A stretch of DNA of 64,000 nucleotides from Mucilaginibacter_A sp964236465 (lineage in GTDB: Bacteria > Bacteroidota > Bacteroidia > Sphingobacteriales > Sphingobacteriaceae). Position numbers and translations under genes: made by a program. Where the stretch lies: assembly GCA_964236465.1 (NCBI GenBank), contig CAXSBZ010000016.1, positions 1 to 64,000 on the forward strand, read 5' to 3'. The notes under the pieces are model-generated. The model worked only from the letters and a program-made list of their open reading frames with translations. It made no database searches and was not told the DNA's origin. Below are positions 52,525 through 60,172 of the stretch, one piece after another (within the stretch, counting starts at the first letter, position 1; every line of letters begins with the position of its first letter).

Positions 52525-52644
52525 CTTCTTGTTTTTAGTTTTGGTGATCTTTTCTGCCCTAAAAATTACAATTTTTTTAAGATGTTTAGGTAATAATTTT
52601 AATAGGAAAGAAAATAAGGTTTTCGTTTACTAACTTTTACCCGA

Positions 52645-52656
52645 TAAAAGAAGCAT
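52645..52656 (+). repeat. Dispersed 12-mer with arm upstream of the YdeI gene
   Basis: CTTTTACCCGA then exact TAAAAGAAGCAT, ending 29 bases before the ATG at 52686. Confidence 0.7.
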
Positions 52657-52685
52657 TGGTTAAAACAAAAGCTATTTTAGAAACC

Positions 52686-53195
52686 ATGGTCGAACTAACC
52701 ACAACCTTATTACAGTTTGGAGAAAAAGGCGAAAAAACCAGCTGGACTTATCTTGCAATTCCGGCGGTTGTAGCATGCGAAATCAAGCCCAACAACAAGT
52801 TAAGCTTTAGGGCAAAAGGTTTTTTAGACGAAGTTGCTATAAAAGGTTTGGCATTGATACCAATGGGCGAAGGCGATTTTATTTTGCCGGTAAAAGCAGC
52901 CTTGCAAAAAGCTTTGGGCAAACGCAAAGGCGCAACGGTAAAGATACAATTGGAAATTGACTTGGACTTCAAAATAGAAATGCCAGCAGATTTGGCCGCA
53001 TGTTTTGCCGATGAACCGGAAGCTTTGCAAAACTTTAACCGTTTGCCCAAATCGCACCAGCATTATTATTTTAAATGGATAAACGAAGCCAAAACAGAAG
53101 CTACGCGAACCAAAAGATTGGCCGCAACTTTGGATGCTGCTTGCAAAGGTTTGGGTTATGGAGAGATGATTAGGGCGATGAAAGCAGGGCTGTAG
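52686..53195 (+). CDS. YdeI/OmpD-associated-family protein (DUF1905 plus OmdA)
   Basis: From ATG 52686 the 169-aa protein has a DUF1905 part (SWTYLAIPAVVACEIKPNNKLSFRAKGFLDEVAIKGLALIPMGEGDFILPVKAALQKALGKRKGATV). A C-terminal YdeI-like helix bundle follows (LPKSHQHYYFKWINEAKTEATRTKRL). Such proteins are linked to bacteriocin tolerance but the mechanism is not known. An earlier start would be inside the repeat at 52645-52656. Confidence 0.8.
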   Translation: MVELTTTLLQFGEKGEKTSWTYLAIPAVVACEIKPNNKLSFRAKGFLDEVAIKGLALIPMGEGDFILPVKAALQKALGKRKGATVKIQLEIDLDFKIEMPADLAACFADEPEALQNFNRLPKSHQHYYFKWINEAKTEATRTKRLAATLDAACKGLGYGEMIRAMKAGL

Positions 53196-53203
53196 TTTAC
53201 TTA

Positions 53204-53869
53204 TTATTTTGCGAAGTATGGCTTGAATTCATTTATAGATATTCTGACGCTAGCATAAATACACAATAAATATATAGTTAAAACAGATGCAAAAATACTT
53301 GGATGGTCAGTAAAAATAAAATGATAAAAGCTGGGTATTATCGACCTAAACATTACAAAATATAAAGATGAATAATTAAGAAAGATGTACATTCTTACTG
53401 CAACTCTGTCTTGTATTGATTTTCTGGTATCACTCTTATAATATCCAATAAAAAACGTTCTGCCAAGTTTTAAAATTGAAACCAACAAAATAATATATAA
53501 AGGTAAAAAAGCTACAGATGAGCCGTTTAAAACTATGTTAATAGTTGTATAATATGAAATAGCAAATATTAGCAGCGTGTAGAATATATTTGGATACTCA
53601 AAATCCGACTTTATATACTTGGAAATCTGCACAAATCCTTCCCAGGTTGCATCGCGCAAACGTTGTCTTTCCGTTTTAACCAAACCTTTGTTGCCACCAA
53701 AATCATCATTTAAAACCTGGTTTACAGCATCCTGAAATCTAACATTTTCTGATTTTTCCTCCACCGCAGTGAGCACATGGTCATAAACCTCGTCAATTGT
53801 TTCCCGGTACTTTAAAATATCAGCCAAATAAGTTCTTAAATTTTCTTCCTGTTGTAATGTTGGTTTCAT
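53204..53869 (-). CDS. Membrane partner of the PadR regulator
   Basis: The 221-aa protein has a soluble helical N-terminal half (LRTYLADILKYRETIDEVYDHVLTAVEEKSENVRFQDAVNQVLNDDFGGNKGL) and about four membrane helices in the second half (FYTLLIFAISYYTTINIVL, LPLYIILLVSILKLG and two more). It overlaps the PadR gene upstream by four bases. This PadR-plus-membrane-protein arrangement recurs in Bacteroidota; the sensed signal is unknown. Confidence 0.75.
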   Translation of the reverse strand: MKPTLQQEENLRTYLADILKYRETIDEVYDHVLTAVEEKSENVRFQDAVNQVLNDDFGGNKGLVKTERQRLRDATWEGFVQISKYIKSDFEYPNIFYTLLIFAISYYTTINIVLNGSSVAFLPLYIILLVSILKLGRTFFIGYYKSDTRKSIQDRVAVRMYIFLNYSSLYFVMFRSIIPSFYHFIFTDHPSIFASVLTIYLLCIYASVRISINEFKPYFAK

Positions 53870-54204
53870 AAAAATTGAGGTTTTAAATTTAAAATTGATT
53901 GCAAGTGATTAATGAAGTTTTGTGCTTCAACCATTTTGTTTGCTACATCTTTTTCGCCTTGCTCGGTTAATTGGTAGTATTTTCGTATGCGGTTATTTAT
54001 TGTTTCGGTAGAAGTTTCCAGCAAGCCATCTGCTTCTAATTTGTGCAAAGCAGGATACAAAGCGCCTTGCGTGAGTACAATTTCGCCAGCAGTAACTTCT
54101 TTTACTTTTTGTGTAATTTCATAACCATACATCCGGTCATTGTCCTCCAATAGTTTTAGGATGATGGTTTGCAAGGTGCCTTTTAACAAAGGATTGGGGT
54201 TCAT
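53866..54204 (-). CDS. PadR-family transcriptional regulator
   Basis: The 112-aa winged-helix protein has the PadR pattern: LKGTLQTIILKLLEDNDRMYGYEITQKVKEVTAGEIVLTQGALYPALHKLEADGLLETSTETINNRIRKYYQLTEQGEK with a C-terminal dimerisation helix. It probably represses its own operon; a candidate operator lies at 54228-54246. The -7 box TATATTTG (54209-54216, minus strand) ends four bases before the ATG. Confidence 0.9.
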   Translation of the reverse strand: MNPNPLLKGTLQTIILKLLEDNDRMYGYEITQKVKEVTAGEIVLTQGALYPALHKLEADGLLETSTETINNRIRKYYQLTEQGEKDVANKMVEAQNFINHLQSILNLKPQFL

Positions 54205-54208
54205 GCTT

Positions 54209-54216
54209 CAAATATA
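54209..54216 (-). promoter_or_regulatory. -7 box of the PadR operon
   Basis: Minus-strand TATATTTG, four bases before the padR ATG. Confidence 0.55.
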
Positions 54217-54227
54217 AAAGAAAAATG

Positions 54228-54246
54228 ATGTGTAAGAAAACTACAT
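54228..54246. promoter_or_regulatory. Candidate PadR operator
   Basis: ATGTGTA and CTACAT form an ATGT...ACAT dyad, the shape PadR proteins favour, overlapping the -33 area of their promoter. Confidence 0.45.
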
Positions 54247-54302
54247 ATATCTTTTTTAGCAAATAAAATTTAAAGTTGTTTAAATTTTTGTCTATTTTGT
54301 TT

Positions 54303-54476
54303 TCATGCTTCTTTTATCCCATAAAAATCTAAACCATGCATATTTTTGACTAAAGCCAGTGCCTTTTATACTTTACCCACGGCCTAAAGGCCACGGCAAT
54401 TGAAATTAAAAACAGCTTAAATTATAGAAAAAGTAGTAGAATAAGCAGGTTCATTGCCACGGCCTTTAGGCCGTGG
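54303..54476. repeat. Dispersed 12-mer plus 100-bp palindrome R4
   Basis: An exact 12-mer (54305-54316) with TCCCA and TAAAAA precedes an inverted repeat at 54377-54476 with ends CCACGGCCTAAAGGCC and GGCCTTTAGGCCGTGG. This is a common Bacteroidota intergenic palindrome. The rest of the 474-bp PadR-mnmE spacer (54477-54678) holds only a sister-form element at 54567-54588. Confidence 0.85.
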
Positions 54477-54678
54477 ACTTGCAAAGCTTGAGCATTGGCT
54501 TTAGCCAAAAACTCAATTTCTTCTACCTATTTCCTCATAAACACAATCCCACAATCCAAATTGCACATACTGTTTTTACCGGTGTAAAATTGGTGTCCAA
54601 AGCTGCGTTTGCCCTCGTATTGTAATCTTCCCTAATCCTGAAATTCTTATACCAAATCATTTCGCGAAATTTGCGGCA

Positions 54679-56073
54679 ATGATAAACGATCCTGCCTCAA
54701 CACAAACTCAAACAGAAGATACCATTGTTGCCTTGTCCACCGCAAACGGCGTGGGTGCCATTGCGGTGATTAGGCTTTCCGGCCCGCAGGCTATCCAAAT
54801 TGCCAATGCTGTTTTTAAGGGTAAAAATTTGGAAAAGCAAGCAACGCATACGCTTCATTTTGGTTCGATTGCGGATGGCGAAGTTGTTTTGGATGAGGTT
54901 GTAATAGCTTTGTTTATCGCCCCAAAATCTTATACCAAAGAAAATGTGGTTGAAATTTCCTGCCACGGTTCGCCATATATTGTGCAATCGATCATTAAAT
55001 TATTGCTGAAAAAAGGAGCACGCGCGGCCAAACCCGGCGAGTTTACTTTGCGTGCTTTTTTAAACGGGCAGTTGGATTTGTCTCAAGCAGAGGCAGTTGC
55101 GGATTTGATTGCTTCCGACTCCAAAGCTTCCCATCAAATTGCCATGCAGCAATTGCGAGGTGGTTTCAGCAACCAGTTGCAGGTTTTGCGAGATCAGTTG
55201 ATCCATTTTGCTTCGCTGATCGAGTTGGAATTGGATTTTGGGGAAGAAGATGTAGAGTTTGCCAACCGGGATCAGCTTAAATCTTTGATCCTCGAAATTA
55301 ACAAAGTAGTTTTTGAACTGATTCGTTCTTTCGAATTGGGCAACGTAATCAAACAAGGTGTAAACACGGTAATTGCCGGAAGGCCGAACGCCGGGAAATC
55401 TACTTTGCTGAATGCTTTGCTGAACGAAGACCGCGCCATCATCAGCGAAATCCCCGGAACTACACGCGACACGATTGAAGAAATTTTAAACATCAACGGC
55501 GTAAATTTCAGGTTGATTGATACGGCCGGCATCCGCGAAGCAACCGATGCGATTGAAGCAATTGGTGTGCAAAAAACGATGGACAAGATCAGCACTTCCG
55601 CCTTGTTGGTTTATGTTTTTGATGTTAACGAACTGTCTGCAGCAGAACTCAAAAGCGACATCGAAAGTTTGCATCGGCCGGGAATGCCCGTTCTGGCCAT
55701 TGCCAATAAAATAGATTTGCCTGCTAAAAGAAGCATGTACTTTGGTTCATCCGAAACTATAAAATACCTGAAAATTTCTGCCAAAGAAAAACAACATATT
55801 GACGAACTGAAACAACTGATTTATGAAACCGCCATCCAAAAAAGGCTGACCGGCGAAGAAATTGTTATCACCAATATCCGCCATTTGCAAGCTTTGCAAA
55901 AAACCCAGGAATCTTTAGAACGTGTTTTGGACGGCATGGAAAACCCGGTAACTTCTGATTTTTTGGCGATGGATATTAAACAAGCTTTGTATTATTTGGG
56001 CGAAATTACCGGCGCAGTTACGACCGATGATTTGTTGGAGAATATTTTTAGCCGGTTTTGTATCGGGAAATAA
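54679..56073 (+). CDS. mnmE: tRNA modification GTPase MnmE (TrmE)
   Basis: The 464-aa protein modifies the wobble uridine of some tRNAs together with MnmG. The N-terminal domain is TIVALSTANGVGAIAVIRLSGPQAIQIA, with the ARPGEFTLRAFLNGQLDLSQAEAVADLI-like block. The inserted G domain has the P-loop GRPNAGKSTLLN, the switch PGTTRDT and NKID, and the protein ends in the catalytic C-terminus ENIFSRFCIGK. One exact dispersed 12-mer and a sister form are inside (55725; 54806). Its last ~95 bases recur downstream, degraded, at 56721-56772 and 57555-57648. Confidence 0.97.
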   Translation: MINDPASTQTQTEDTIVALSTANGVGAIAVIRLSGPQAIQIANAVFKGKNLEKQATHTLHFGSIADGEVVLDEVVIALFIAPKSYTKENVVEISCHGSPYIVQSIIKLLLKKGARAAKPGEFTLRAFLNGQLDLSQAEAVADLIASDSKASHQIAMQQLRGGFSNQLQVLRDQLIHFASLIELELDFGEEDVEFANRDQLKSLILEINKVVFELIRSFELGNVIKQGVNTVIAGRPNAGKSTLLNALLNEDRAIISEIPGTTRDTIEEILNINGVNFRLIDTAGIREATDAIEAIGVQKTMDKISTSALLVYVFDVNELSAAELKSDIESLHRPGMPVLAIANKIDLPAKRSMYFGSSETIKYLKISAKEKQHIDELKQLIYETAIQKRLTGEEIVITNIRHLQALQKTQESLERVLDGMENPVTSDFLAMDIKQALYYLGEITGAVTTDDLLENIFSRFCIGK

Positions 56074-56128
56074 AGTGAAGTGTAAACTTAATACTTACCT
56101 TTAACGTTACTAAACTAACAGGCGTTGC

Positions 56129-56410
56129 ATGATTAAATCTTTTGGAAGTAAAGAAACTGAAAAGATATACCAAGGAGAACGCGTAGCAAAACTTCCTTTC
56201 GAAATTCAAAAAATAGGTCTTAGGAAATTAATCATGTTAGACTATTCACAGAACTTAAAAGATTTATTGATTCCGCCATCTAACAAATTGGAGAAATTAA
56301 AAGGCAATTTAAAAGAGTATTATAGTACTCGGATTAACAACCAGTGGCGTATTATTTTTAAGTGGGTTGATGATCATGCTACTGATGTTGAAATTGTAGA
56401 TTATCATTAA
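56129..56410 (+). CDS. higB: HigB-family mRNA-cleaving toxin
   Basis: The 93-aa RelE-superfamily toxin has the HigB pattern: MIKSFGSKETEKIYQGERVAKLPFEIQKIGLRKLIMLDYSQNLKDLLIPPSNKLEKLKGNLKEYYSTRINNQWRIIFKW ending VEIVDYH. The order toxin then antitoxin, 11 bases apart, is that of higBA. The pair lies between the true mnmE tail and its first copy, so it is a candidate insert. Confidence 0.93.
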   Translation: MIKSFGSKETEKIYQGERVAKLPFEIQKIGLRKLIMLDYSQNLKDLLIPPSNKLEKLKGNLKEYYSTRINNQWRIIFKWVDDHATDVEIVDYH

Positions 56411-56421
56411 AACGATTAGCA

Positions 56422-56718
56422 ATGGAAAGACTACCAAACATACAACCGGGCGAAATTCTTTCAGAAGAATTTTTAAAACCATTAGAAATTTCTGCCTATC
56501 GCCTGGCCAAAGCAACTGGTATCCCGCAAACCAGGGTATCACAAATATTAAAAGGCCGCAGGCGTATTACTGCTGACACAGCAATCCGTTTAAGCCGCTT
56601 TTTTGGTAATTCGGTTAAGTTTTGGATGGGCATTCAGAATGATTATGATGTACGGCAGGAACTCGAAACAAAGCAGGAGGAGTTTTTTGGTATCAAGCAA
56701 TATTCTTTGGTTGGTTAG
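56422..56718 (+). CDS. higA: HigA-family antitoxin
   Basis: The 98-aa Xre-type protein starts RLPNIQPGEILSEEFLKPLEISAYRLAKATGIPQTRVSQILKGRRRITADTAIRLSRFFGNSVKFWMGIQNDYDV, the standard HigA HTH form. It neutralises HigB and should repress the operon. The gene ends five bases before the second copy of the mnmE tail. Confidence 0.93.
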   Translation: MERLPNIQPGEILSEEFLKPLEISAYRLAKATGIPQTRVSQILKGRRRITADTAIRLSRFFGNSVKFWMGIQNDYDVRQELETKQEEFFGIKQYSLVG

Positions 56719-56720
56719 CA

Positions 56721-56775
56721 ACCATGGATGATTTGCTGGAAAATATTTTTAGCCGGTTTTGTATTGGGAAGTAAA
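56721..56775 (+). pseudogene. Copy of the mnmE 3' end (copy 2)
   Basis: ATGGATGATTTGCTGGAAAA, then TATTTTTAGCCGGTTTTGTA, TTGGGAAGTAA reproduce the last codons of mnmE (DDLLENIFSRFCIGK stop) with four silent-type changes in about fifty bases. No upstream mnmE sequence is present. Confidence 0.9.
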
Positions 56776-56898
56776 CAGTACCAATAAACCTGTTTAATGG
56801 ATGATCTTTTAATGTTCAGCTTTGCCTGAAACCTTTTAAATAGCTTGCTGTTCAAAAAATGTTAACAAAACCTATTTACAATTTAAAAATACATTGAT

Positions 56899-57450
56899 AT
56901 GGATACCAACAGATTATCACCAACGCTTACTAAAGCACTAAACGACCAGATGACGGCCGAAGCCCATAACGCACAAATATACCTCGCTTACGGAGCCTGG
57001 GCAGACGATCAAGGTTACAGCGGGATTTCCAACCTGCTTTTTCGCCACCAAAATGAGGAACGTACGCACATGATGAAGTTTCTGGAATACATTTTAAAAA
57101 GAGGCGCAAAACCAGTAGTAACAGAAATCCCCTCACCTGGCCCAGACCCGGACAACGTGAACGATTGCTTTGAAAAGGTATATACTTATGAAGTAAAAAA
57201 TACGGAATCCATTTATAATATTGTAAACATGGCATTGGCAGAAAAAGACTGGATTACCTGGAACTTCCTACAAACGTTTATTAAAGAGCAAACGGAGGAA
57301 GAAACTTTGGCAATGAACTTATTGTCTAAAGTAACAATTGCCGGTGGTGCCAATGCTAATAATGATGCTTTATACCTTGTTAACCGCGATTTGGGCAAAA
57401 TGCACGATGGAGCTACCTTAGCACAGGAGGTGAGTGTGGAAAACCCATAA
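56899..57450 (+). CDS. Ferritin (non-haem, bacterial type)
   Basis: The 183-aa four-helix protein oxidises and stores iron. Ferroxidase-type residues are visible: the glutamate of TAEAHNAQIYLAYG, the EERTHMMKFLEYI pair (Glu and His), and the later EKDWITWNFLQTFIKEQTEEETLAMNLL glutamates. The length is a little above the standard 165-175. It lies between the second and third copies of the mnmE tail, ending before a terminator, and seems to be cargo of an insertion. Confidence 0.93.
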   Translation: MDTNRLSPTLTKALNDQMTAEAHNAQIYLAYGAWADDQGYSGISNLLFRHQNEERTHMMKFLEYILKRGAKPVVTEIPSPGPDPDNVNDCFEKVYTYEVKNTESIYNIVNMALAEKDWITWNFLQTFIKEQTEEETLAMNLLSKVTIAGGANANNDALYLVNRDLGKMHDGATLAQEVSVENP

Positions 57451-57474
57451 ACAGCCATTTTTTAAACTGATATT

Positions 57475-57501
57475 AAAAGCATCCTGCTAACGGATGCTTT
57501 T
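57475..57501 (+). terminator. Terminator after the ferritin gene
   Basis: Stem AAAAGCATCC / GGATGCTTTT with a short loop and a T-run. Confidence 0.8.
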
Positions 57502-57554
57502 TTTATGGTATAATTTCGGACTTGAAAAAATTATTGCTGGTAAATAATGCCTTC

Positions 57555-57648
57555 CTTAAAAATCATTTTATACTAAGTAGGCCAAATTACCGATGCGTAA
57601 ATATGAACTTGCCCGAAAATACTTTAGTAAGTTTTGTATCGGAAAGCA
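57555..57648 (+). pseudogene. Decayed copy of the mnmE 3' end (copy 3)
   Basis: The order CTTAAAAATCATTTTATAC, then GGCCAAATTACCG, GAAAATACTTTAG and TTTTGTATCGGAAAG matches the last ~95 bases of mnmE in sequence and spacing, with a few small indels and a lost frame. It is older or more worn than copy 2. Confidence 0.8.
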
Positions 57649-57677
57649 ATGCATTGCTTGAATTAAGATTTAACGTT

Positions 57678-57750
57678 TGAGCCAATTAAATAGATTAATT
57701 GGCTCATAAATTTTATATTTTTGAGCCAATTAATAAATATAATTAGCTCA
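57678..57750. promoter_or_regulatory. Twin palindromic operators upstream of the Fic gene
   Basis: TGAGCCAATTAA / TTAATTGGCTCA (57678-57706) is a perfect 12-base-arm dyad. A second, nearly equal, dyad at 57722-57750 (TGAGCCAATTA / TAATTAGCTCA) reaches to the A of the ATG. The -7 box TATTTTTG (57716-57723) overlaps the second. Binding would block the promoter and start site, so the C-terminal HTH of the Fic protein is the natural candidate repressor. Confidence 0.75.
57716..57723 (+). promoter_or_regulatory. -7 box of the Fic gene
   Basis: TATTTTTG fits TAnnTTTG, overlapping the start of the second operator. Confidence 0.55.
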
Positions 57751-58856
57751 TGTTGTATAACTGGCAAATTCAAGACTGGCCAAATTTTACCTACAACTTT
57801 GAAGAAATCCAGCCTTTGATTGTTCTTTTTGCCCATGAAACCGGTGAGGTGAACGGTATTATACAAGGGCTGCCGGATCAATTACAGCAAGAAACAGTAT
57901 TACAACTGATGCTTACTGAAGCAATTAAAACTTCAGAAATTGAAGGCGAATATGTGAGCAGGGAAGATGTAATGTCTTCCATCAGGAATAATTTCGGCTG
58001 GAATGAAACACCTGTTCACATAAAAGACCAACAAGCAGCCGGAGTAGCCCAATTAATGGTGGAAGTCCGAAAATCTTTCTCAGAACCATTAAGTACAGAT
58101 ATGCTGAAACAATGGCATAAATTATTAATGGCAAATGCAAGCCATATCAAAGCAGGAGAATGGCGGCAAGGTACGGCACCTATGCAGATAGTTTCTGGTG
58201 CTTATGGTAAAGAAGTTGTTCATTTTGAAGCACCGCCTTCCGCTGCTGTGCCTAAACAAATAGAAAACTTTATAACTTGGTTTAATCATGTTGATTTTAA
58301 AACAGAAGGAAATGTAGCTCAAGGTGTATTAAAATCTGCTATTGCCCATTTGTATTTTGAATCTGTTCATCCTTTTGAAGATGGCAATGGCCGGATTGGC
58401 CGTGCAATAGCAGAAAAAGCTTTGTCGCAATCTTTAAAAAAACCTGTAATGCTCAGTCTTTCCAAAACTATCGAAAAAAACAAAAAAATTTATTATGAAG
58501 AACTGAAAAAAGCCCAGCGCACATTAGAAATTACTGGTTGGCTAAAATATTTTGCTACAGTTATAGTGGAGGCACAGGCGGATGCCAGATTGATGGTTCA
58601 ATTTACTTTAAAAAAAGCCCGGTATTTTGACCAGTACAAAAAGCAATTGAACGAGCGGCAGTTAAAAGTAATCCATAAAATGCTGGATAAAGGGGCAGAG
58701 GGCTTTGCAGGCGGAATGACCGCAAAAAAATATATAACAATAACCGGAACTTCTAAAGCTACCGCAACGCGTGATTTACAGTATTTGTACGAAATTGGTG
58801 CTTTGGTTGCGGAAGGTTTGGGAAGGTCGGTTAGGTATCAGTTAAGTATTAAGTAA
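57750..58856 (+). CDS. Fic-domain AMP-transferase with inhibitory helix and winged-helix end
   Basis: The 368-aa protein has a DUF4172-like N-terminus (LYNWQIQDWPNFTYNFEEIQPL). The inhibitory helix is TEAIKTSEIEGEYVS near residue 60, and the Fic core includes the catalytic HPFEDGNGRIGRAIAEKAL near 207-225. A C-terminal helix-turn-helix (YITITGTSKATATRDLQYLYEIGALV) ends it. It transfers AMP to a target hydroxyl; the inhibitory motif holds it in check. The HTH plus the twin operators suggest autoregulation. It follows the third mnmE-tail copy. Confidence 0.92.
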   Translation: MLYNWQIQDWPNFTYNFEEIQPLIVLFAHETGEVNGIIQGLPDQLQQETVLQLMLTEAIKTSEIEGEYVSREDVMSSIRNNFGWNETPVHIKDQQAAGVAQLMVEVRKSFSEPLSTDMLKQWHKLLMANASHIKAGEWRQGTAPMQIVSGAYGKEVVHFEAPPSAAVPKQIENFITWFNHVDFKTEGNVAQGVLKSAIAHLYFESVHPFEDGNGRIGRAIAEKALSQSLKKPVMLSLSKTIEKNKKIYYEELKKAQRTLEITGWLKYFATVIVEAQADARLMVQFTLKKARYFDQYKKQLNERQLKVIHKMLDKGAEGFAGGMTAKKYITITGTSKATATRDLQYLYEIGALVAEGLGRSVRYQLSIK

Positions 58857-58869
58857 AGGTTGGATAAAG

Positions 58870-59505
58870 CTACATTTCCGGCAACAACTTTTTAGGAAAT
58901 TTAGTCATTTGAAACAACCGCTTTTCAATATATTTCCATTGGTATTTGTTATCAACCATCTCAATAACTTCTTTAAAATTAATATCCTGGTGATATTCCA
59001 GGGCCTTGATTACTATTGATGGGTTTCTGGAAGCATATTTATGTTCATAAGCATTTACCATCTGAGAAAGGGTAATTGTAGAAGAAAGATGAGCGATATC
59101 AATAAAATCTTTAAGCCGCGTGCCATTACCGGCTATGGCGTTTAATTTCATTGCTGCAATATCTTCCGGTGATGCCATACGCAACCCTTCTTCCTGGACC
59201 AAAGATTTTACCAAAGGATAATTGTGCGTAATAAAATCAACTTTAATACTTTGAATTTCACCTTTAAGTATATTTTTTGATTGGTAGTCCAATTGGAATT
59301 TATAGTTGTTTTCCAATTCAGCAATCAGCAAATTTTCATCAAAAGCGGATTGGTTGAAAAAATCCAAGTCAATACTAATCCGGTGGCCAATTTGTAAAGC
59401 AAGTGCCGTTCCTCCTACCAAAAAAAAATCTTTTAGAAGTTCGTCATCCATCAAAGTTTTTAAGAGTTCCAGTGTTGGTTTGTTAACTGTTTCTTTTCGT
59501 AGCAT
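58870..59505 (-). CDS. AbiEii/AbiGii-family nucleotidyltransferase toxin
   Basis: The 211-aa protein has the nucleotidyltransferase motif FFLVGGTALALQIGHRISIDLDFFNQ (GG...DxD) of type IV toxins, and later ASPEDIAAMKLNAIAGNGTRLKDFIDI. Such toxins (AbiEii, MenA-like) modify tRNA or similar. Its start overlaps the upstream partner gene by 46 bases, which suggests coupled translation of a toxin-antitoxin or defence pair. Confidence 0.88.
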   Translation of the reverse strand: MLRKETVNKPTLELLKTLMDDELLKDFFLVGGTALALQIGHRISIDLDFFNQSAFDENLLIAELENNYKFQLDYQSKNILKGEIQSIKVDFITHNYPLVKSLVQEEGLRMASPEDIAAMKLNAIAGNGTRLKDFIDIAHLSSTITLSQMVNAYEHKYASRNPSIVIKALEYHQDINFKEVIEMVDNKYQWKYIEKRLFQMTKFPKKLLPEM

Positions 59506-59777
59506 TTCATGGAAGTTAATGGGATATCAAACTGATGGCAGACAAAATTCTGGTCTTTGTCATTCAGGTAAGCTATGTTTTTAATAGCTTCTTTTACACC
59601 GTCAATTCCATAATAGTTTAATATAAAATACCAGTCGCTGGGCCAGCCGCGCTCAATTACCCTTTGTACCACCACGTTGCGCATATCATGGTAATCAAAT
59701 TCCGAGAGCCGGTATTCCCAAAGTAATTTTGGGTTCAAAATAGCGTCAGGAAAATCTTTATAATCATCAAAATACAT
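59460..59777 (-). CDS. DUF6922-like partner of the nucleotidyltransferase
   Basis: The 105-aa protein (YFDDYKDFPDAILNPKLLWEYRLSEFDYHDMRNVVVQRVIERGWPSDWYFILNYYGIDGVKEAIKN) matches the small DUF6922 family that commonly accompanies AbiEii-type toxins. It is translated first and overlaps the toxin gene by 46 bases, so it is the probable antitoxin. A near-copy of the dispersed element at 59587-59596 is inside. Confidence 0.75.
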   Translation of the reverse strand: MYFDDYKDFPDAILNPKLLWEYRLSEFDYHDMRNVVVQRVIERGWPSDWYFILNYYGIDGVKEAIKNIAYLNDKDQNFVCHQFDIPLTSMKCYEKKQLTNQHWNS

Positions 59778-59841
59778 AAATGATAAATTATTGCTTTACG
59801 AAAATACGCCAAAAAACAGGTAAAGCATAACGTAATATCTA

Positions 59842-59979
59842 ATGCTTCTTTTACCTGCATAAAAACGACGGATTAAAATCCGTTGCTACAAAATGTACCG
59901 AAGCTACGCCTCTACGCTTTGCAAACTTGCCAGAGCCGTAGGCTCGGCCAATTTTGTAGAAATGGGTTTCAACCCGTTT
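59842..59979. repeat. Dispersed 12-mer plus 114-bp repeat R3, copy 1
   Basis: An exact 12-mer (59842-59853) with CCTGCA and TAAAAA is followed at 59866 by R3: ACGGATTAAAATCCG, TTGCTACAAAATGTACCG, AGCTACGCCTCT, then AGAGCCGTAGGCTCGG and ATGGGTTTCAACCCGTTT. R3 copy 2 is at 62989-63100 with the same 12-mer at the same distance. Confidence 0.88.
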
Positions 59980-60031
59980 AAACAAGTTGAAAATAACCCA
60001 GACAAAAAGTTTAAATAACTCTTTACTTTCG

Positions 60032-60103
60032 ATGCTTCTTTTATCGGCATAAAAACCAATTGCCAATATTAATATACCAATTTTTAGGCGGTAAAAGAAG
60101 CAT
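60032..60103. repeat. Long hairpin of two extended dispersed elements
   Basis: ATGCTTCTTTTATCGGCATA with AAAACCAATTG (from 60032) faces CCAATTTTTAGGCGG with TAAAAGAAGCAT (to 60103). Both halves, core and AT-rich arm, pair, giving one of the longest copies. It lies 69 bases ahead of the Bro-N gene. Confidence 0.85.
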
Positions 60104-60172
60104 GGCCAAACCAACATTAAAAAGAAAAACTTCCTAACAATCTCAATTTAAAAGCTAATAAATTTAGTATTT

